Assembly: GCF_002847345.1 (NCBI RefSeq)
Contig: NZ_LXFV01000013.1
Coordinates: 124,001-188,000, forward strand
Length of the DNA: 64,000 nucleotides
DNA from: Pectobacterium peruviense
GTDB lineage: Bacteria; Pseudomonadota; Gammaproteobacteria; Enterobacterales; Enterobacteriaceae
Reading direction: 5' to 3'
The notes under the pieces are model-generated. The model did not search any database and had not been told where the DNA came from. It saw only the letters and a program-made list of their open reading frames with translations. Position 1 is the first letter of the stretch. Each line of letters begins with the position of its first letter. A program made the translations under genes and the position numbers. This document shows, one piece after another, positions 47,701 through 56,908 of the stretch.

Positions 47701-49321
47701 GGTCAAACAGCCTTGCTTGATAAGGAATAGTAACGAAAAACTGGGTGTACACCTCAGGTTCTGATTCAAACTCGATAGTGCCGCCAATCTTCTCCAGACT
47801 CTGTTTGGTCAGGTACAGGCCGATACCGCGCCCGCTGCCTTTGGTAGAGAATCCCTGTTCATAAATGCGCGTCTGGCTCTCCGGCGAAATGCCGGGGCCG
47901 TCATCCCCCACGGTACAGTGAAGGCGACCATTCTGATGATGGAAGCTCACGCTAATTTCGCAGTTTTCCTGCCCATCAATCGCGTCCATCGCATTCTCAA
48001 TCAGATTACCCAATACGGTAATCAATTCATTCGTGGCATCGACATCATCGGTATCCGGCAGCAGGCTCTCCTCACTGATGGAGAGCGTAATGCCGAGATC
48101 GCGCGCGCGGTTGATTTTACCCAACAGGAATCCGGCAATCACTGGCGATTTCACTTTACGAATAATCGAACCAATCTCCGCCTGATAATTATTGGCGGTC
48201 TTCAGGATATAGTCTTCCAGCTGCGAGTAATATTTTAAGTGCAACATCCCCAATATGACGTGCAGCTTGTTCATAAACTCGTGCGACTGCGCACGCAGTG
48301 CATCCGCATAGTAGGACATCCCACTCAAGCGTTGCAGCAACTGGCTGATCTCCGTTTTATCACGGAATGTCGCAATTGCGCCGATAATATCGCCTTTCAC
48401 AAAAACAGGAACGGTGTTAGTCAGTAGCAGGTGGCCGTTAAAGCTAATCTCTTCATCGCGCCGTGGCGTACCGCTCTCCAATACCTGTTTCAGGTGCAGA
48501 TGTTCAAGCCATTGTTCGCTAACGCGTTCGGCTGGCTTCGTGGCTGACGTTTCACTGCCCTGCGGTTTATTCTGCCGGAAAAGTCGTCGCGCTTCGTCAT
48601 TGATTACCGTAATCCGACCATGTTGATCGACCGCGATAACGCCTTCCTTAATGTGTTTGAGCATCGCGTTACGCTGTTCAAACAGGTTCGAGATCTCAAA
48701 CGGTTCAAATCCCAGCATAATGCGCTTGAGGACTTTCACCAAAATCAACGTACCCAGCCAGCCAACCAGCGCTCCCGCCAATAGCGTCCAGGGAATCATC
48801 CAACGGTTATCGCTAATCACCTTCTGCACGCTGGTTAAGGCGATCCCCAACGCGACGACGCCAACCTGCTTGTGGTTGTTATCAAACACCGGTGTGAATA
48901 CCCGCAGCGCAGGATCGAGCGTTCCCCGATTGATGGCGGTATTTTCCATCCCCAACAGCGCCGGATAGATATCTCGACCGGCAAAATGCTCACCAATTCT
49001 TTCCGGTTCAGGGTGGCTGTGACGCACCGTATCCATATCGGTGACAGTGACGAAGAGCAGTTGGTTACGCTGGCGGATCGTCTCCGCAGCAATCTGCACT
49101 TCCTCCGGCCGGCCAATCCCTTTAAGTTCATCAATAACGACGGGAGAGGACGCAAATGTGCGAGCAATAGCAAAGGCTTTTTCCCGCAGATGATCTTCTG
49201 AAAGCTGATTAATACGAAAAAACAGCAAGGAATAGACCACCAGCAACACCGCGCCAAGCACAACTGACACCATCAGAAACACCGATGTTCCCAGCTTTAG
49301 CGGTGCCTTTTTCTTGCCCAT
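47693..49321 (-). CDS. dcuS: C4-dicarboxylate sensor kinase DcuS
   Basis: 542 residues (E. coli 543). Two transmembrane helices (about 12-33 and 173-195) flank a periplasmic PAS-type sensor with the ligand residues in VRHSHPEPERIG and ALRVFTPVFDNN, matching the fumarate/citrate-binding residues of E. coli DcuS. Then a cytoplasmic PAS (about 210-320), the histidine of RAQSHEFMNKLHVILGML, and an ATPase domain with NLIENAMDAI and DDGPGIS. GGAGAG precedes the ATG at 49321. The gene is downstream of a DASS carboxylate transporter on the same strand, a likely regulon member. Confidence 0.92.
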   Translation of the reverse strand: MGKKKAPLKLGTSVFLMVSVVLGAVLLVVYSLLFFRINQLSEDHLREKAFAIARTFASSPVVIDELKGIGRPEEVQIAAETIRQRNQLLFVTVTDMDTVRHSHPEPERIGEHFAGRDIYPALLGMENTAINRGTLDPALRVFTPVFDNNHKQVGVVALGIALTSVQKVISDNRWMIPWTLLAGALVGWLGTLILVKVLKRIMLGFEPFEISNLFEQRNAMLKHIKEGVIAVDQHGRITVINDEARRLFRQNKPQGSETSATKPAERVSEQWLEHLHLKQVLESGTPRRDEEISFNGHLLLTNTVPVFVKGDIIGAIATFRDKTEISQLLQRLSGMSYYADALRAQSHEFMNKLHVILGMLHLKYYSQLEDYILKTANNYQAEIGSIIRKVKSPVIAGFLLGKINRARDLGITLSISEESLLPDTDDVDATNELITVLGNLIENAMDAIDGQENCEISVSFHHQNGRLHCTVGDDGPGISPESQTRIYEQGFSTKGSGRGIGLYLTKQSLEKIGGTIEFESEPEVYTQFFVTIPYQARLFDHD

Positions 49322-49394
49322 GTCACTCTCCGAAACAAACATCATCACACCGTTATCTTATACTGTTTCGTCGCGTTTCGCGTGTCGTGATGCA

Positions 49395-49421
49395 TACGCC
49401 CCGTCACAGGGACAGGGCGTA
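49395..49421 (-). other. Hairpin between the DASS transporter gene and dcuS
   Basis: TACGCCC and GGGCGTA with a 13-base loop, in the 193-base gap. No T-run; a possible partial terminator or processing site. Confidence 0.3.
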
Positions 49422-49514
49422 GGCGTGAAGAAAGGAAATCAGGCTTAACGTATTGCGGTACATTTTTCGTGTTAGTAATGTCTCGCATCAGGAAAGCCAT
49501 CGGGTATCAATGCG

Positions 49515-50927
49515 TTACCAGAAACCGAGCAGTTTCCACCACATGCCGCCAACACCCAGCCAGATAGGGATGATGACCAGACTGACCAAGAAGCCGATCT
49601 TCCACCAGGTTCCCAGCGGCACATAGCCTGTGCCGAACAAAATCGGTGCCGGGCCACTGGAGTAGTGAGTTGTGGACATAAACAGGTTACTGAAGATACC
49701 GAACACCAGTACGGTCAACATCGGCGGTGCACCAGCTGCCAGTGCGATAGAGACGAAAATTGCGTACATGGCGCTGATGTGAGCAATCGCACTCGCCATC
49801 AGGTAGTGGCTGTAGTAGTAAACCAGCAGCAGCAGACCCAGCATTGGCAGCCAGTGCATTCCGCTGACCGCATTACCGGCCAATCCGCCCAGCCAGGCAA
49901 TCAGACCCATTTTGTTAAGCTGGCCAGCCAGCGTCATCAGTACGGCAAACCACACCACGGTGTGCCAGGCTTCTTTCTCACTAACCACATCGTCCCAGGT
50001 CAGCGCACGGCTGAGCAACAGCACGCTCAGGCCAGCCAACGCCGTCAGGGTCGCGTCGATATTCAGCGTAGAGCCCAGTACCCAGAACGTCACCAGACCC
50101 AGGAACACGCCCAGAACTACCCACTCATTGCGGGTCATTTTGCCCATCTCACGCAATCTTTCGACAGCGATCGCACGCATTTCTGAGGTTTTCTTCAATT
50201 CAGGCGGATAGAAACGGTAGATCAGGTAAGGAATCAGCGCCAAAGACAGGAAACCCGGCAGCAGTGTCGCCAACGCCCAGTCCGTCCAGCTGATATGAAT
50301 ACCAAACTGAGAAGCCAGTTTCGCCACCATCGGGTTGCCCGCCATGGAGGTCATGAACATCGCAGAGGTCACGGCGTTACACTGGAAAATGGACTGAACC
50401 AGGAACGCACCAATGCGACGCTGCGTGCCTTTTTCCGGCGTGGAGTCGTAGGCTTCGGCAATCGACCGGAACAGCGGAGTGATGATCCCGCCGCAGCGTG
50501 CAGACGTGGAAGGCATCGCCGGAGCGAACATCAGGTCGGTAAACACCAGACCATACGCCAGACCAAGAGAGCTATTCCCTAACTTACTGATAAACAGCAG
50601 GCCAATGCGTCGACCAAAGCCGGTTTTGATAAAGCCGCGGGAGATAAAGAAGGCACAGGCGATCATCCAAATAGTGGGATCGCTAAAACCCGCCAACACA
50701 TCTTTAATGGATAATAACCCTAATATGGCGACCGTAGTCAGGCTGAACATCGCCATCGCGCCAAGCGGGTAAGGAGAGAGAATCAGGCCGACAACCGTGG
50801 CAATGAAAATCGCCATCAGGTGCCAGGCATCGGGTTTAACGCCATCAGGAACCGGTAATAGCCATAAGCCACCGGCAATACAAAGGATAACTAGAAGCTT
50901 TATCAACCTGCTGTTATTCGCAGACAT
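49515..50927 (-). CDS. DASS-family di/tricarboxylate transporter (CitT/TtdT-like)
   Basis: 470-residue divalent anion:sodium symporter-family protein with about 12 helices. Family landmarks are DPTIWMIACAFFISRGFIKT, the PSTSARCGGIITP loop, and the C-terminal SNLFMSTTHYSSGPAPI loop. It resembles CitT and TtdT, which exchange citrate or tartrate for succinate. The start at 50927 is preferred to one six codons earlier (50945) because only it has a purine-rich site upstream; both sites are weak. Control by the neighbouring DcuSR is inferred. The exact substrate is unknown. Confidence 0.87.
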   Translation of the reverse strand: MSANNSRLIKLLVILCIAGGLWLLPVPDGVKPDAWHLMAIFIATVVGLILSPYPLGAMAMFSLTTVAILGLLSIKDVLAGFSDPTIWMIACAFFISRGFIKTGFGRRIGLLFISKLGNSSLGLAYGLVFTDLMFAPAMPSTSARCGGIITPLFRSIAEAYDSTPEKGTQRRIGAFLVQSIFQCNAVTSAMFMTSMAGNPMVAKLASQFGIHISWTDWALATLLPGFLSLALIPYLIYRFYPPELKKTSEMRAIAVERLREMGKMTRNEWVVLGVFLGLVTFWVLGSTLNIDATLTALAGLSVLLLSRALTWDDVVSEKEAWHTVVWFAVLMTLAGQLNKMGLIAWLGGLAGNAVSGMHWLPMLGLLLLVYYYSHYLMASAIAHISAMYAIFVSIALAAGAPPMLTVLVFGIFSNLFMSTTHYSSGPAPILFGTGYVPLGTWWKIGFLVSLVIIPIWLGVGGMWWKLLGFW

Positions 50928-51454
50928 AGGAACACCACTCTTCATTAAAACGGAATTCTGTATTCACGACGGATGTCCCGAGCGGAGGAGTGGGTATTTC
51001 GTTATTCTTCCTTCGTCACCCTGCTGAAACCACGCAACAGGAATCATCTGCGGAAAAAAAGACGAGAAAACAAGGGTTCAGGGTGCTTCTCTCGTCTGAT
51101 CAAATCTAGTGATTAATGGAGAGATAGTATTCTAATGCGCCTGCAAAATAGCGTTACTTTAGTTACTAAAGTGGTTCATTAATTTATTTAAGAAACTCTC
51201 GTGGTTTTAATTTCCCGATAAAAAACCCTTAAAATTCAATAATAATTGACATTTTATGAACATAAAATTAACGAAGTTAACGACAAATCAATGATAAAAA
51301 AACCTTATACCTAATAGTGGTAATATAAGTCTTTCCCAGACAGTAAGTTATCTATTCCTTATTTATTCACTCAGGTATTTATTTATTCAAAAATAAAAAA
51401 ACAAATAGCCATTATTCGGCGGGAAAATATTATTTTTTATCCAGCTGATAACAT
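50928..51454 (-). promoter_or_regulatory. Upstream region of the DASS transporter gene
   Basis: 527 AT-rich bases between the transporter start and the yidE stop. Two perfect palindromes stand out: ACTTTAGT-T-ACTAAAGT at 51156-51172 and ATTTTATG-AA-CATAAAAT at 51251-51268. Both are plausible operators for DcuR or a global anaerobic/catabolite regulator. No gene seen. Confidence 0.45.
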
Positions 51455-53113
51455 TTAGAGGGTAAGAAAAAGTACGGCTAAAAGCTGCGGCGACATAATT
51501 CGCAGAAACATCGCTAGCGGATAAACCGTCGCATAAGACAGCGCCGCCGCACCACTGGTCGGGTGTAGCCCATTCGCAAATGCCAGCGCGGGTGGATCGG
51601 TCATGGAACCCGCCAGCATGCCGCACAGCGTCAGGTAGTTCATCTTACCCAGCGTGCGTGCCAGTATGCCGACAAGTAGCAGCGGCACAATGGTAATCAG
51701 CGCGCCATAGCCAATCCACCACACGCCGTCGCCGTTCAATAACGTATCAACAAAATCGCCGCCGGATTTCAGCCCCACCACCGATAAGAACAGCACGATG
51801 CCGAGTTCACGCAGCGCCAGATTCGCACTGGGCGGCATAAACCAGTGAAGTTTACCGATGCTGCCAATGCGCCCCAACACCAGCGCCACCACCAGCGGCC
51901 CACCGGCCAACCCGAGCCGCAGCGCCACGGGAAAACCAGGAATCATCAGCGGCACAGAGCCAAGCAGTACGCCCAGCCCAATGCCGATAAAGACGGGTAG
52001 CATCTGTACCTGCTGGAGCTTCTGCTGCGCATTCCCCACGATATCCGCGACGGCATCGATCGCCGTTTTCCGTCCCACCAGATTCAGAATATCGCCAAAT
52101 TGCAGGCTAGCCTGATTGCTGGCGACCAGTTCGACACCCGCACGATTCAGGCGCGAAATCACGACATCGTAGTTTTGCTTCAGGTTAAGCTCGCGAATCT
52201 TGCGTCCCAGCACTTTCTCATTCGTCACCACCACGCGTTCAACATGCAGATCGGTGCCCCGCGTCGAGAGCGACGTCTCAACTTCATTACCGATGACCAG
52301 ACGCGCCTGCTCCAGATCGTTTTTTGCGCCAACCAAATGCAGGTAATCGCCCAGTTGGATCAGCGTATGCGGCGACGGTACCATCAGTTCCTCGCCGCGT
52401 TTCAGGCGGGAGCAAACGATCGTGTCGCGGTTTAGAATTGGCACGTCCTGAATCGCCAGTCCTTGCAGATTGGTATTTGTCACCGACACATTCATCGTGA
52501 GCAGCTGTTCATGGTGCTGACCGTTACTGGTCTCAAACTGTTTTGCCTCGTTATCCACCGCGACACGAAACAGGACACGCATCAGCCACATCACCAATAA
52601 AATGCCGCAGATCCCCAGCGGATAGGCCATCGCGTATCCCGTCCCCATCTGGTTCACTAAGGCTGTACTCGAACCCAGATCGGTCAGAATCTGCTGGCCC
52701 GCGCCAAGCGAAGGTGTGTTGGTCACCGCACCGGAAAAAATACCGAGAATAATAGGCAGAGGAATATTGAGCAGTTTGTGCAGCATGACGGTCACCACAC
52801 TGCCGAGAAACACCGTCAGAAGCGCGAACGCATTGAGGCGCAGGCCAGATACCCGCAGAGAGGAAAAGAAGCCCGGCCCAACCTGAATGCCAATGGTGTA
52901 GACAAACAGGATCAGCCCGAACTCCTGAATGACGTGCAACATGTCATCATTCAGTTGAATCTGGTACTGATGGGCAACATGCCCGACGATGATCCCACCG
53001 AACAGGACCCCGCCAATCCCTAAACCGACGCCATAAATCCGCCAGTTACCGATCCATAACCCCAGAACGGCAACCAGCGCCAGCATACTCACGGTAAGTG
53101 CGATATCACTCAT
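51455..53113 (-). CDS. yidE: AspT/YidE-family putative transporter
   Basis: 552 residues (E. coli YidE 553). Architecture: a block of transmembrane helices, two RCK_C (TrkA-C) domains in the middle (about 190-370, with [17 protein letters not shown] and [15 protein letters not shown]), then a second membrane block. The duplicated glycine-rich motifs [17 protein letters not shown] and [17 protein letters not shown] are typical of aspartate:alanine exchanger relatives. The substrate of YidE is not known. It adjoins ibpBA as in E. coli. Confidence 0.94.
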   Translation of the reverse strand: MSDIALTVSMLALVAVLGLWIGNWRIYGVGLGIGGVLFGGIIVGHVAHQYQIQLNDDMLHVIQEFGLILFVYTIGIQVGPGFFSSLRVSGLRLNAFALLTVFLGSVVTVMLHKLLNIPLPIILGIFSGAVTNTPSLGAGQQILTDLGSSTALVNQMGTGYAMAYPLGICGILLVMWLMRVLFRVAVDNEAKQFETSNGQHHEQLLTMNVSVTNTNLQGLAIQDVPILNRDTIVCSRLKRGEELMVPSPHTLIQLGDYLHLVGAKNDLEQARLVIGNEVETSLSTRGTDLHVERVVVTNEKVLGRKIRELNLKQNYDVVISRLNRAGVELVASNQASLQFGDILNLVGRKTAIDAVADIVGNAQQKLQQVQMLPVFIGIGLGVLLGSVPLMIPGFPVALRLGLAGGPLVVALVLGRIGSIGKLHWFMPPSANLALRELGIVLFLSVVGLKSGGDFVDTLLNGDGVWWIGYGALITIVPLLLVGILARTLGKMNYLTLCGMLAGSMTDPPALAFANGLHPTSGAAALSYATVYPLAMFLRIMSPQLLAVLFLTL

Positions 53114-53216
53114 ACCCGTATCCTTTGCGGACGTTTTTATTGGGAAATGCCACTGACGCTATACTCTATGACGAGTATAGGCAGAATGCTGGGGAGAGAA
53201 ACGTGGCGGGCAACAC

Positions 53217-53246
53217 AAAACCGCGCCCGTAATGATACGGGCGCGG
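53217..53246 (-). terminator. Terminator of the ibpAB operon
   Basis: Read on the minus strand: CCGCGCCCGT and ACGGGCGCGG (10-bp stem, 6-base loop) then TTTTGTG, 37 bases past the ibpB stop. Confidence 0.9.
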
Positions 53247-53283
53247 CTAATTCTTAGTTTACTAACACGCAGGTTATGTCGCG

Positions 53284-53736
53284 TTATGACGCATCTTCAG
53301 CTGATTGCTGGTTCAATGCTGGGCGGCCACCACCGATGGCGATGCGTTGCGGCTGCAAGGCTTCCGGTACATCACGCACCAGATCGATGTGCAGCAGGCC
53401 ATTTTCAAAATGGGCATCGGACACATGCAGATGCTCGGCCAGCGTAAAACTCAGCGTGAAAGGTTTAAACACCAGCCCCTGATGCAGATATTCCACGGCT
53501 TTCTCGGACGGTGCCGGGCTGCCTTTTACGGTCAGGCGCGGGCCTTCTACTTCAATATCCAGATCGCTTTGCCGGAAACCTGCCAGCGCGAGCGTGATAC
53601 GGTAGTGATTGTCGTCTTTCTTCTCGATATTATACGGAGGAAAATCAATCGGTTCTTGGCTGCCCTGCATTGAGCTAGCTAATTTGTCAAAACCGATCCA
53701 CTGACGCAGTAAAGGTGATAAGTCGTAGTTACGCAT
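53284..53736 (-). CDS. ibpB: Small heat-shock protein IbpB
   Basis: 150 residues (E. coli 142) of the alpha-crystallin/Hsp20 family, an ATP-independent holdase that keeps aggregated proteins ready for disaggregation with IbpA. The start at 53736 has AAGGAG upstream; the longer frame is not credible. The ACD contains [20 protein letters not shown] and the C-terminal I-x-I-type anchor PQRIAIG. Second gene of ibpAB. Confidence 0.95.
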   Translation of the reverse strand: MRNYDLSPLLRQWIGFDKLASSMQGSQEPIDFPPYNIEKKDDNHYRITLALAGFRQSDLDIEVEGPRLTVKGSPAPSEKAVEYLHQGLVFKPFTLSFTLAEHLHVSDAHFENGLLHIDLVRDVPEALQPQRIAIGGGRPALNQQSAEDAS

Positions 53737-53880
53737 AATATGACTCCTTCTAAGAAGCGAGATTAATGATGCCCCTGTGGGCATAGTTTATTCCAGCCAC
53801 GGTTCAATAGCTGGCGTCGTCCCCATTCGGCAGACGAAATGTTCATTCATGGCATTGCTGTTTCGGGCGATTCGCGTGAT

Positions 53881-54294
53881 TTACTTGATTTCAATCCGAC
53901 GCGGCTTCATCGCTTCCGGCACGATACGTTCGAGATCGATATACAGCAGCCCGTTTTCCAGATTGGCGCCTTTTACCTGAATATGTTCGGCCAGCTGGAA
54001 TTTACGCTCGAAATTGCGCTCGGCAATGCCCTGATACAGGTAGTTGCGGGCAACCTGCTCACCGGCGTGGGCACCTTTGACAATCAATAAGTTGTCGTGC
54101 GCGGTGATATCCAGTTCCTGCTCAGCGAAACCCGCGACGGCAATCGCGATGCGATATTGGTTCTCGTCAACCAGCTCGACGTTGTAGGGAGGATAGCCGC
54201 CGTTACTCTGGGTCTGGCCGGTTTCTAATAAATTGAACAGGCGATCAAAACCAATAGCGGAACGATACAGTGGGGAAAAATCGGGGTTACGCAT
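53881..54294 (-). CDS. ibpA: Small heat-shock protein IbpA
   Basis: 137 residues, the same as E. coli IbpA. N-terminus [20 protein letters not shown], alpha-crystallin domain with [21 protein letters not shown]-terminal RRIEIK anchor. AGGAGG lies just upstream. The operon has a sigma-32 promoter at 54409-54436 and a probable ROSE thermometer in the leader. Confidence 0.97.
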   Translation of the reverse strand: MRNPDFSPLYRSAIGFDRLFNLLETGQTQSNGGYPPYNVELVDENQYRIAIAVAGFAEQELDITAHDNLLIVKGAHAGEQVARNYLYQGIAERNFERKFQLAEHIQVKGANLENGLLYIDLERIVPEAMKPRRIEIK

Positions 54295-54402
54295 AAAACA
54301 GCCTCCTAAACATGCAGCGAGGATTTATTCTTTGCCTTCCTATAAGGACAGGCTCACAGCCGGGACGGATACCCTGACGGCGTATCGTTTTCTTTCGGCT
54401 TG
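54295..54402 (-). ncRNA. Probable ROSE RNA thermometer in the ibpA leader
   Basis: The roughly 107-base leader ends with AGGAGG shortly before the start. A CGCTGC segment, like the conserved U(U/C)GCU of ROSE elements, lies 11 bases upstream and can pair with the Shine-Dalgarno sequence. E. coli ibpA has such an element in the same position. The fold itself was judged by eye. Confidence 0.65.
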
Positions 54403-54408
54403 TAATCA

Positions 54409-54436
54409 ATATGGTGACCCCCCTCAGACTTTCAAG
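54409..54436 (-). promoter_or_regulatory. Sigma-32 heat-shock promoter of ibpAB
   Basis: On the minus strand: CTTGAAA, a 13-base spacer, CACCATAT, close to the heat-shock consensus CTTGAAA-N13-CCCCATNT. Confidence 0.8.
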
Positions 54437-54562
54437 AGGCAAAAAAGAAAAATCGCTACGTTTCATGCAATATTCACTAACACAGCGGGCGTTATCACAT
54501 ACACTCAAGATAAGCAGGCTCTGGAACCCGCTCTGGCAGCAGGTTCTTAATGGATAGGTAAT

Positions 54563-54919
54563 ATGACCTTACTGAAAAGTGCGTTGTTCTCTTTCATTAT
54601 TACCGGTAGCGGCGCGGTAGCAACCAGCGGTTGCTCCAGCGTCATGACGCATACAGGAAGCGATCAGGGATACTATTCCGGCACTCGCGCCAGTGTGGAT
54701 ATGCTGCGTGACGACGATACCAGTTGGGCGATGATGCCGCTGGTCGTGATCGATTTGCCATTCTCAGCGGTTACTGACACGCTGCTGCTGCCCTATGACT
54801 ACTATCGTGCAGGCAGTGATAAGAGCAAGCTGTCGACGCGTGAACGCATTTCACATAGCGAAGAGCAAAACCAGACCGCCAGTTCACAATTTGCTACCAC
54901 GCCACATAATCAGCTTTGA
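54563..54919 (+). CDS. yidQ: YidQ-family lipoprotein (DUF1375)
   Basis: 118 residues. Signal peptide with a lipobox-like ATSGCSS, so the mature protein is probably lipidated. The YceK/YidQ motifs YYSGTRASVDML and PLVVIDLPFSAVTDTLLLPYD are clear. In E. coli yidQ also diverges from ibpAB. Function unknown; envelope location inferred. It converges with yidR. Confidence 0.88.
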   Translation: MTLLKSALFSFIITGSGAVATSGCSSVMTHTGSDQGYYSGTRASVDMLRDDDTSWAMMPLVVIDLPFSAVTDTLLLPYDYYRAGSDKSKLSTRERISHSEEQNQTASSQFATTPHNQL

Positions 54920-54954
54920 TGACGCGGTTCTCGTTATAAGCCCGTACGTACAAG

Positions 54955-56235
54955 TCACGCCGTCGTTACGACGAAAAGCTGATTAAAACCGTCAATCTCC
55001 CGCATATACGCAATGTGTTTCCCATCAGGGGAAAAGACCACCGCATCCGCACTCGGTGCGCTGTCCGTTCGCGCCGTCAGTCGAACAAGTTCACCGCTTT
55101 TCGTATCACACAGCATGATGCTGTTGTCGCACACAAATGCCAGAGAACCGCCATCCGGGTGCCAGTTAAAGGCTGACTGTACGCCGTGTTCCGCGCGCGT
55201 TACCTGTCTTAGCTCACCGCCATTCGGAGAAATCGTCCATAGCTGTACCACGCCAGCCTCGTCGCGCATCAGAAAAGCAATTTCACTGCCATCGGGCGAA
55301 GCGCGTAGCCAGTGGCGCGGCTGATTTACCAATCCAGGATAACGACGCTGATGCGTAAAGGTTAACCGCCGCTGCTGCACGCCCGCTGGCGGCGCAGGCA
55401 GGGACGTTGCCGTCCCTGCTAATGGCGCATCCCCCTCTTTGGCGTAATCTTCCAGCGAGTCCGGCAAATCGACGATAAAGATCTCGGGGATGGTTGTTCC
55501 GTCCACTGCACGCGTGTCGCCGATAAACGCCAGTGCCCAGCGCTGCCGCGAACCGTCCTGTCGAATATAGCCCGTGGTTCCCACCCAGCCTTCTTCATAG
55601 GCACGATTGATTTCATCACTGTCGGGCTGCGGCTGCGGCGTCGTTCTGCTGACCAGCACACAATAGTGGCTGCCGTCATATTCACGCGGGTGGTGTTTCT
55701 CAACGGCAACGCCCTGTAGCGGGACGGCCACACCCACATTGCGCAAGTTTAATGCCGGATCGCGCTCATGCAGCACATGGTCGTTATAGGTAAAGCTCAG
55801 ACGGCTAGCATCCGGACTGAAGACGTGGACGTGCGTACCGCCGCGCAACGCACCAGCCTGATAAGGCGGCGTAATAGAGAAGGCATCGAGCGTGATCGCC
55901 TCATCGCGCTGGCGATCTGCCACTATCGTTCCACGGCGATGGTGAAAATCATACTGCCACTCGCTATCTGGATTTTCCGGCCCGTGAATAAAGACATAGC
56001 GCAGCGGTTCCTGCGGGCTACAGGTCACGACGCCCACGTGCGCACCCGCCGTCGCCCGATAAATCACCTCGGTTTTCAGGTTTTTCAGGTGTATGCGCTC
56101 AATGGTCAGCCCTGTGAATGAAGATCCATAGGGTCTTATGTCATAAACCAGCCACCTTCCATCACATGACCAGCAATTAATATTGGTAAGTTGATGACCT
56201 ACAGCATTAAACGTTAGTTGAACCTCAACAGACAA
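54955..56235 (-). CDS. yidR: YidR-like WD40/TolB-type beta-propeller protein (DUF3748)
   Basis: 426 residues matching E. coli YidR through its length: GSSFTGLTIERIHL, AGAHVGVVTCSPQEP, FIHGPENPDSEWQYDFHHRR, ALRGGTHVHVFSPDA and SADAVVFSPDGKHIAYM. The last is one of several propeller blade motifs. The start is probably the TTG at 56235, 4 bases after GGTGAT; another TTG at 56256 has no ribosome site. The fold resembles oligogalacturonide lyase, but the closest match is YidR, and the yidR-yidQ-ibpA order agrees with E. coli. Function unknown. Confidence 0.88.
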   Translation of the reverse strand: MSVEVQLTFNAVGHQLTNINCWSCDGRWLVYDIRPYGSSFTGLTIERIHLKNLKTEVIYRATAGAHVGVVTCSPQEPLRYVFIHGPENPDSEWQYDFHHRRGTIVADRQRDEAITLDAFSITPPYQAGALRGGTHVHVFSPDASRLSFTYNDHVLHERDPALNLRNVGVAVPLQGVAVEKHHPREYDGSHYCVLVSRTTPQPQPDSDEINRAYEEGWVGTTGYIRQDGSRQRWALAFIGDTRAVDGTTIPEIFIVDLPDSLEDYAKEGDAPLAGTATSLPAPPAGVQQRRLTFTHQRRYPGLVNQPRHWLRASPDGSEIAFLMRDEAGVVQLWTISPNGGELRQVTRAEHGVQSAFNWHPDGGSLAFVCDNSIMLCDTKSGELVRLTARTDSAPSADAVVFSPDGKHIAYMREIDGFNQLFVVTTA

Positions 56236-56471
56236 GACATCACCCCAGTTATTCAATATCAGTCAATAGTTTGTAAATAAATTTCAGTTTTATGTATAAC
56301 TTATTGTTTTTTATTTAAAAAAAACAAACAACATCAATAAATATCATTCAAAAAAATAGAAAGACTAACTCAATAACATCCGTTTTTTAATTCATTAGCA
56401 TCGGCGTAACATTCTTCATATCGAAAGGGCAGCCCCCTTTCACCAATCAAATCAGAAAAGGATAAGACATC

Positions 56472-56729
56472 ATGAAAAACGTAAAAACCATCGCCGCTGC
56501 TGTTGTTCTCGCTACCATGACTTTCGGTGCTTCTGCTGCTGAATATGTATCTCCTTCACAGGCACAGAACCTGGAAAAAGCGGGCGTCGTTACCGCTACC
56601 GCTCAAGACCTGAGCTCACTGCAATCTCAGCTCGCAGCGAAAGCAGAAAAAGCAGGCGCTAAAGCTTATACCATCACGTCTGCGACCGGTAACGATCAGC
56701 TGCGTGGCTCTGCAGTAATCTTCAACTAA
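56472..56729 (+). CDS. BhsA/McbA-like small exported protein (DUF1471)
   Basis: 85 residues, the usual length. Signal peptide of 22 residues (ending ASA-AEYV), then the DUF1471 domain with LAAKAEKAGAKAYTITSATG and the terminal RGSAVIFN. Relatives (BhsA, McbA, YdgH) are stress- and biofilm-related periplasmic or outer-membrane proteins. AAAGGA precedes the ATG. Monocistronic with a strong terminator; the AT-rich 236-base upstream gap presumably holds a stress-responsive promoter. Confidence 0.9.
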   Translation: MKNVKTIAAAVVLATMTFGASAAEYVSPSQAQNLEKAGVVTATAQDLSSLQSQLAAKAEKAGAKAYTITSATGNDQLRGSAVIFN

Positions 56730-56808
56730 GCGTTGTTGACCCCGATAGCTACCCTAGTCCGATAGCCATCATAGATAGACCAGTAAGACATCACGTATTA
56801 CCCTCTTT

Positions 56809-56845
56809 CCGGCTTGCCTCCTCATCAGGGCAAGCCGGTTTTTTT
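56809..56845 (+). terminator. Rho-independent terminator
   Basis: CCGGCTTGCC and GGCAAGCCGG (10-bp stem, 10-base loop) followed by seven T. Confidence 0.95.
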
Positions 56846-56908
56846 ATGACGGGCTGTTGCAAGCGATATTGAAAAACGTTCCCCACGTTTTTTTATGTGT
56901 GCTTTTGG

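Noticed and set aside
54955-56235. Oligogalacturonide lyase
   Set aside because: Beta-propeller fold and soft-rot context suggested it, but the sequence blocks match E. coli YidR and the gene order is the yidR-yidQ-ibpAB block.
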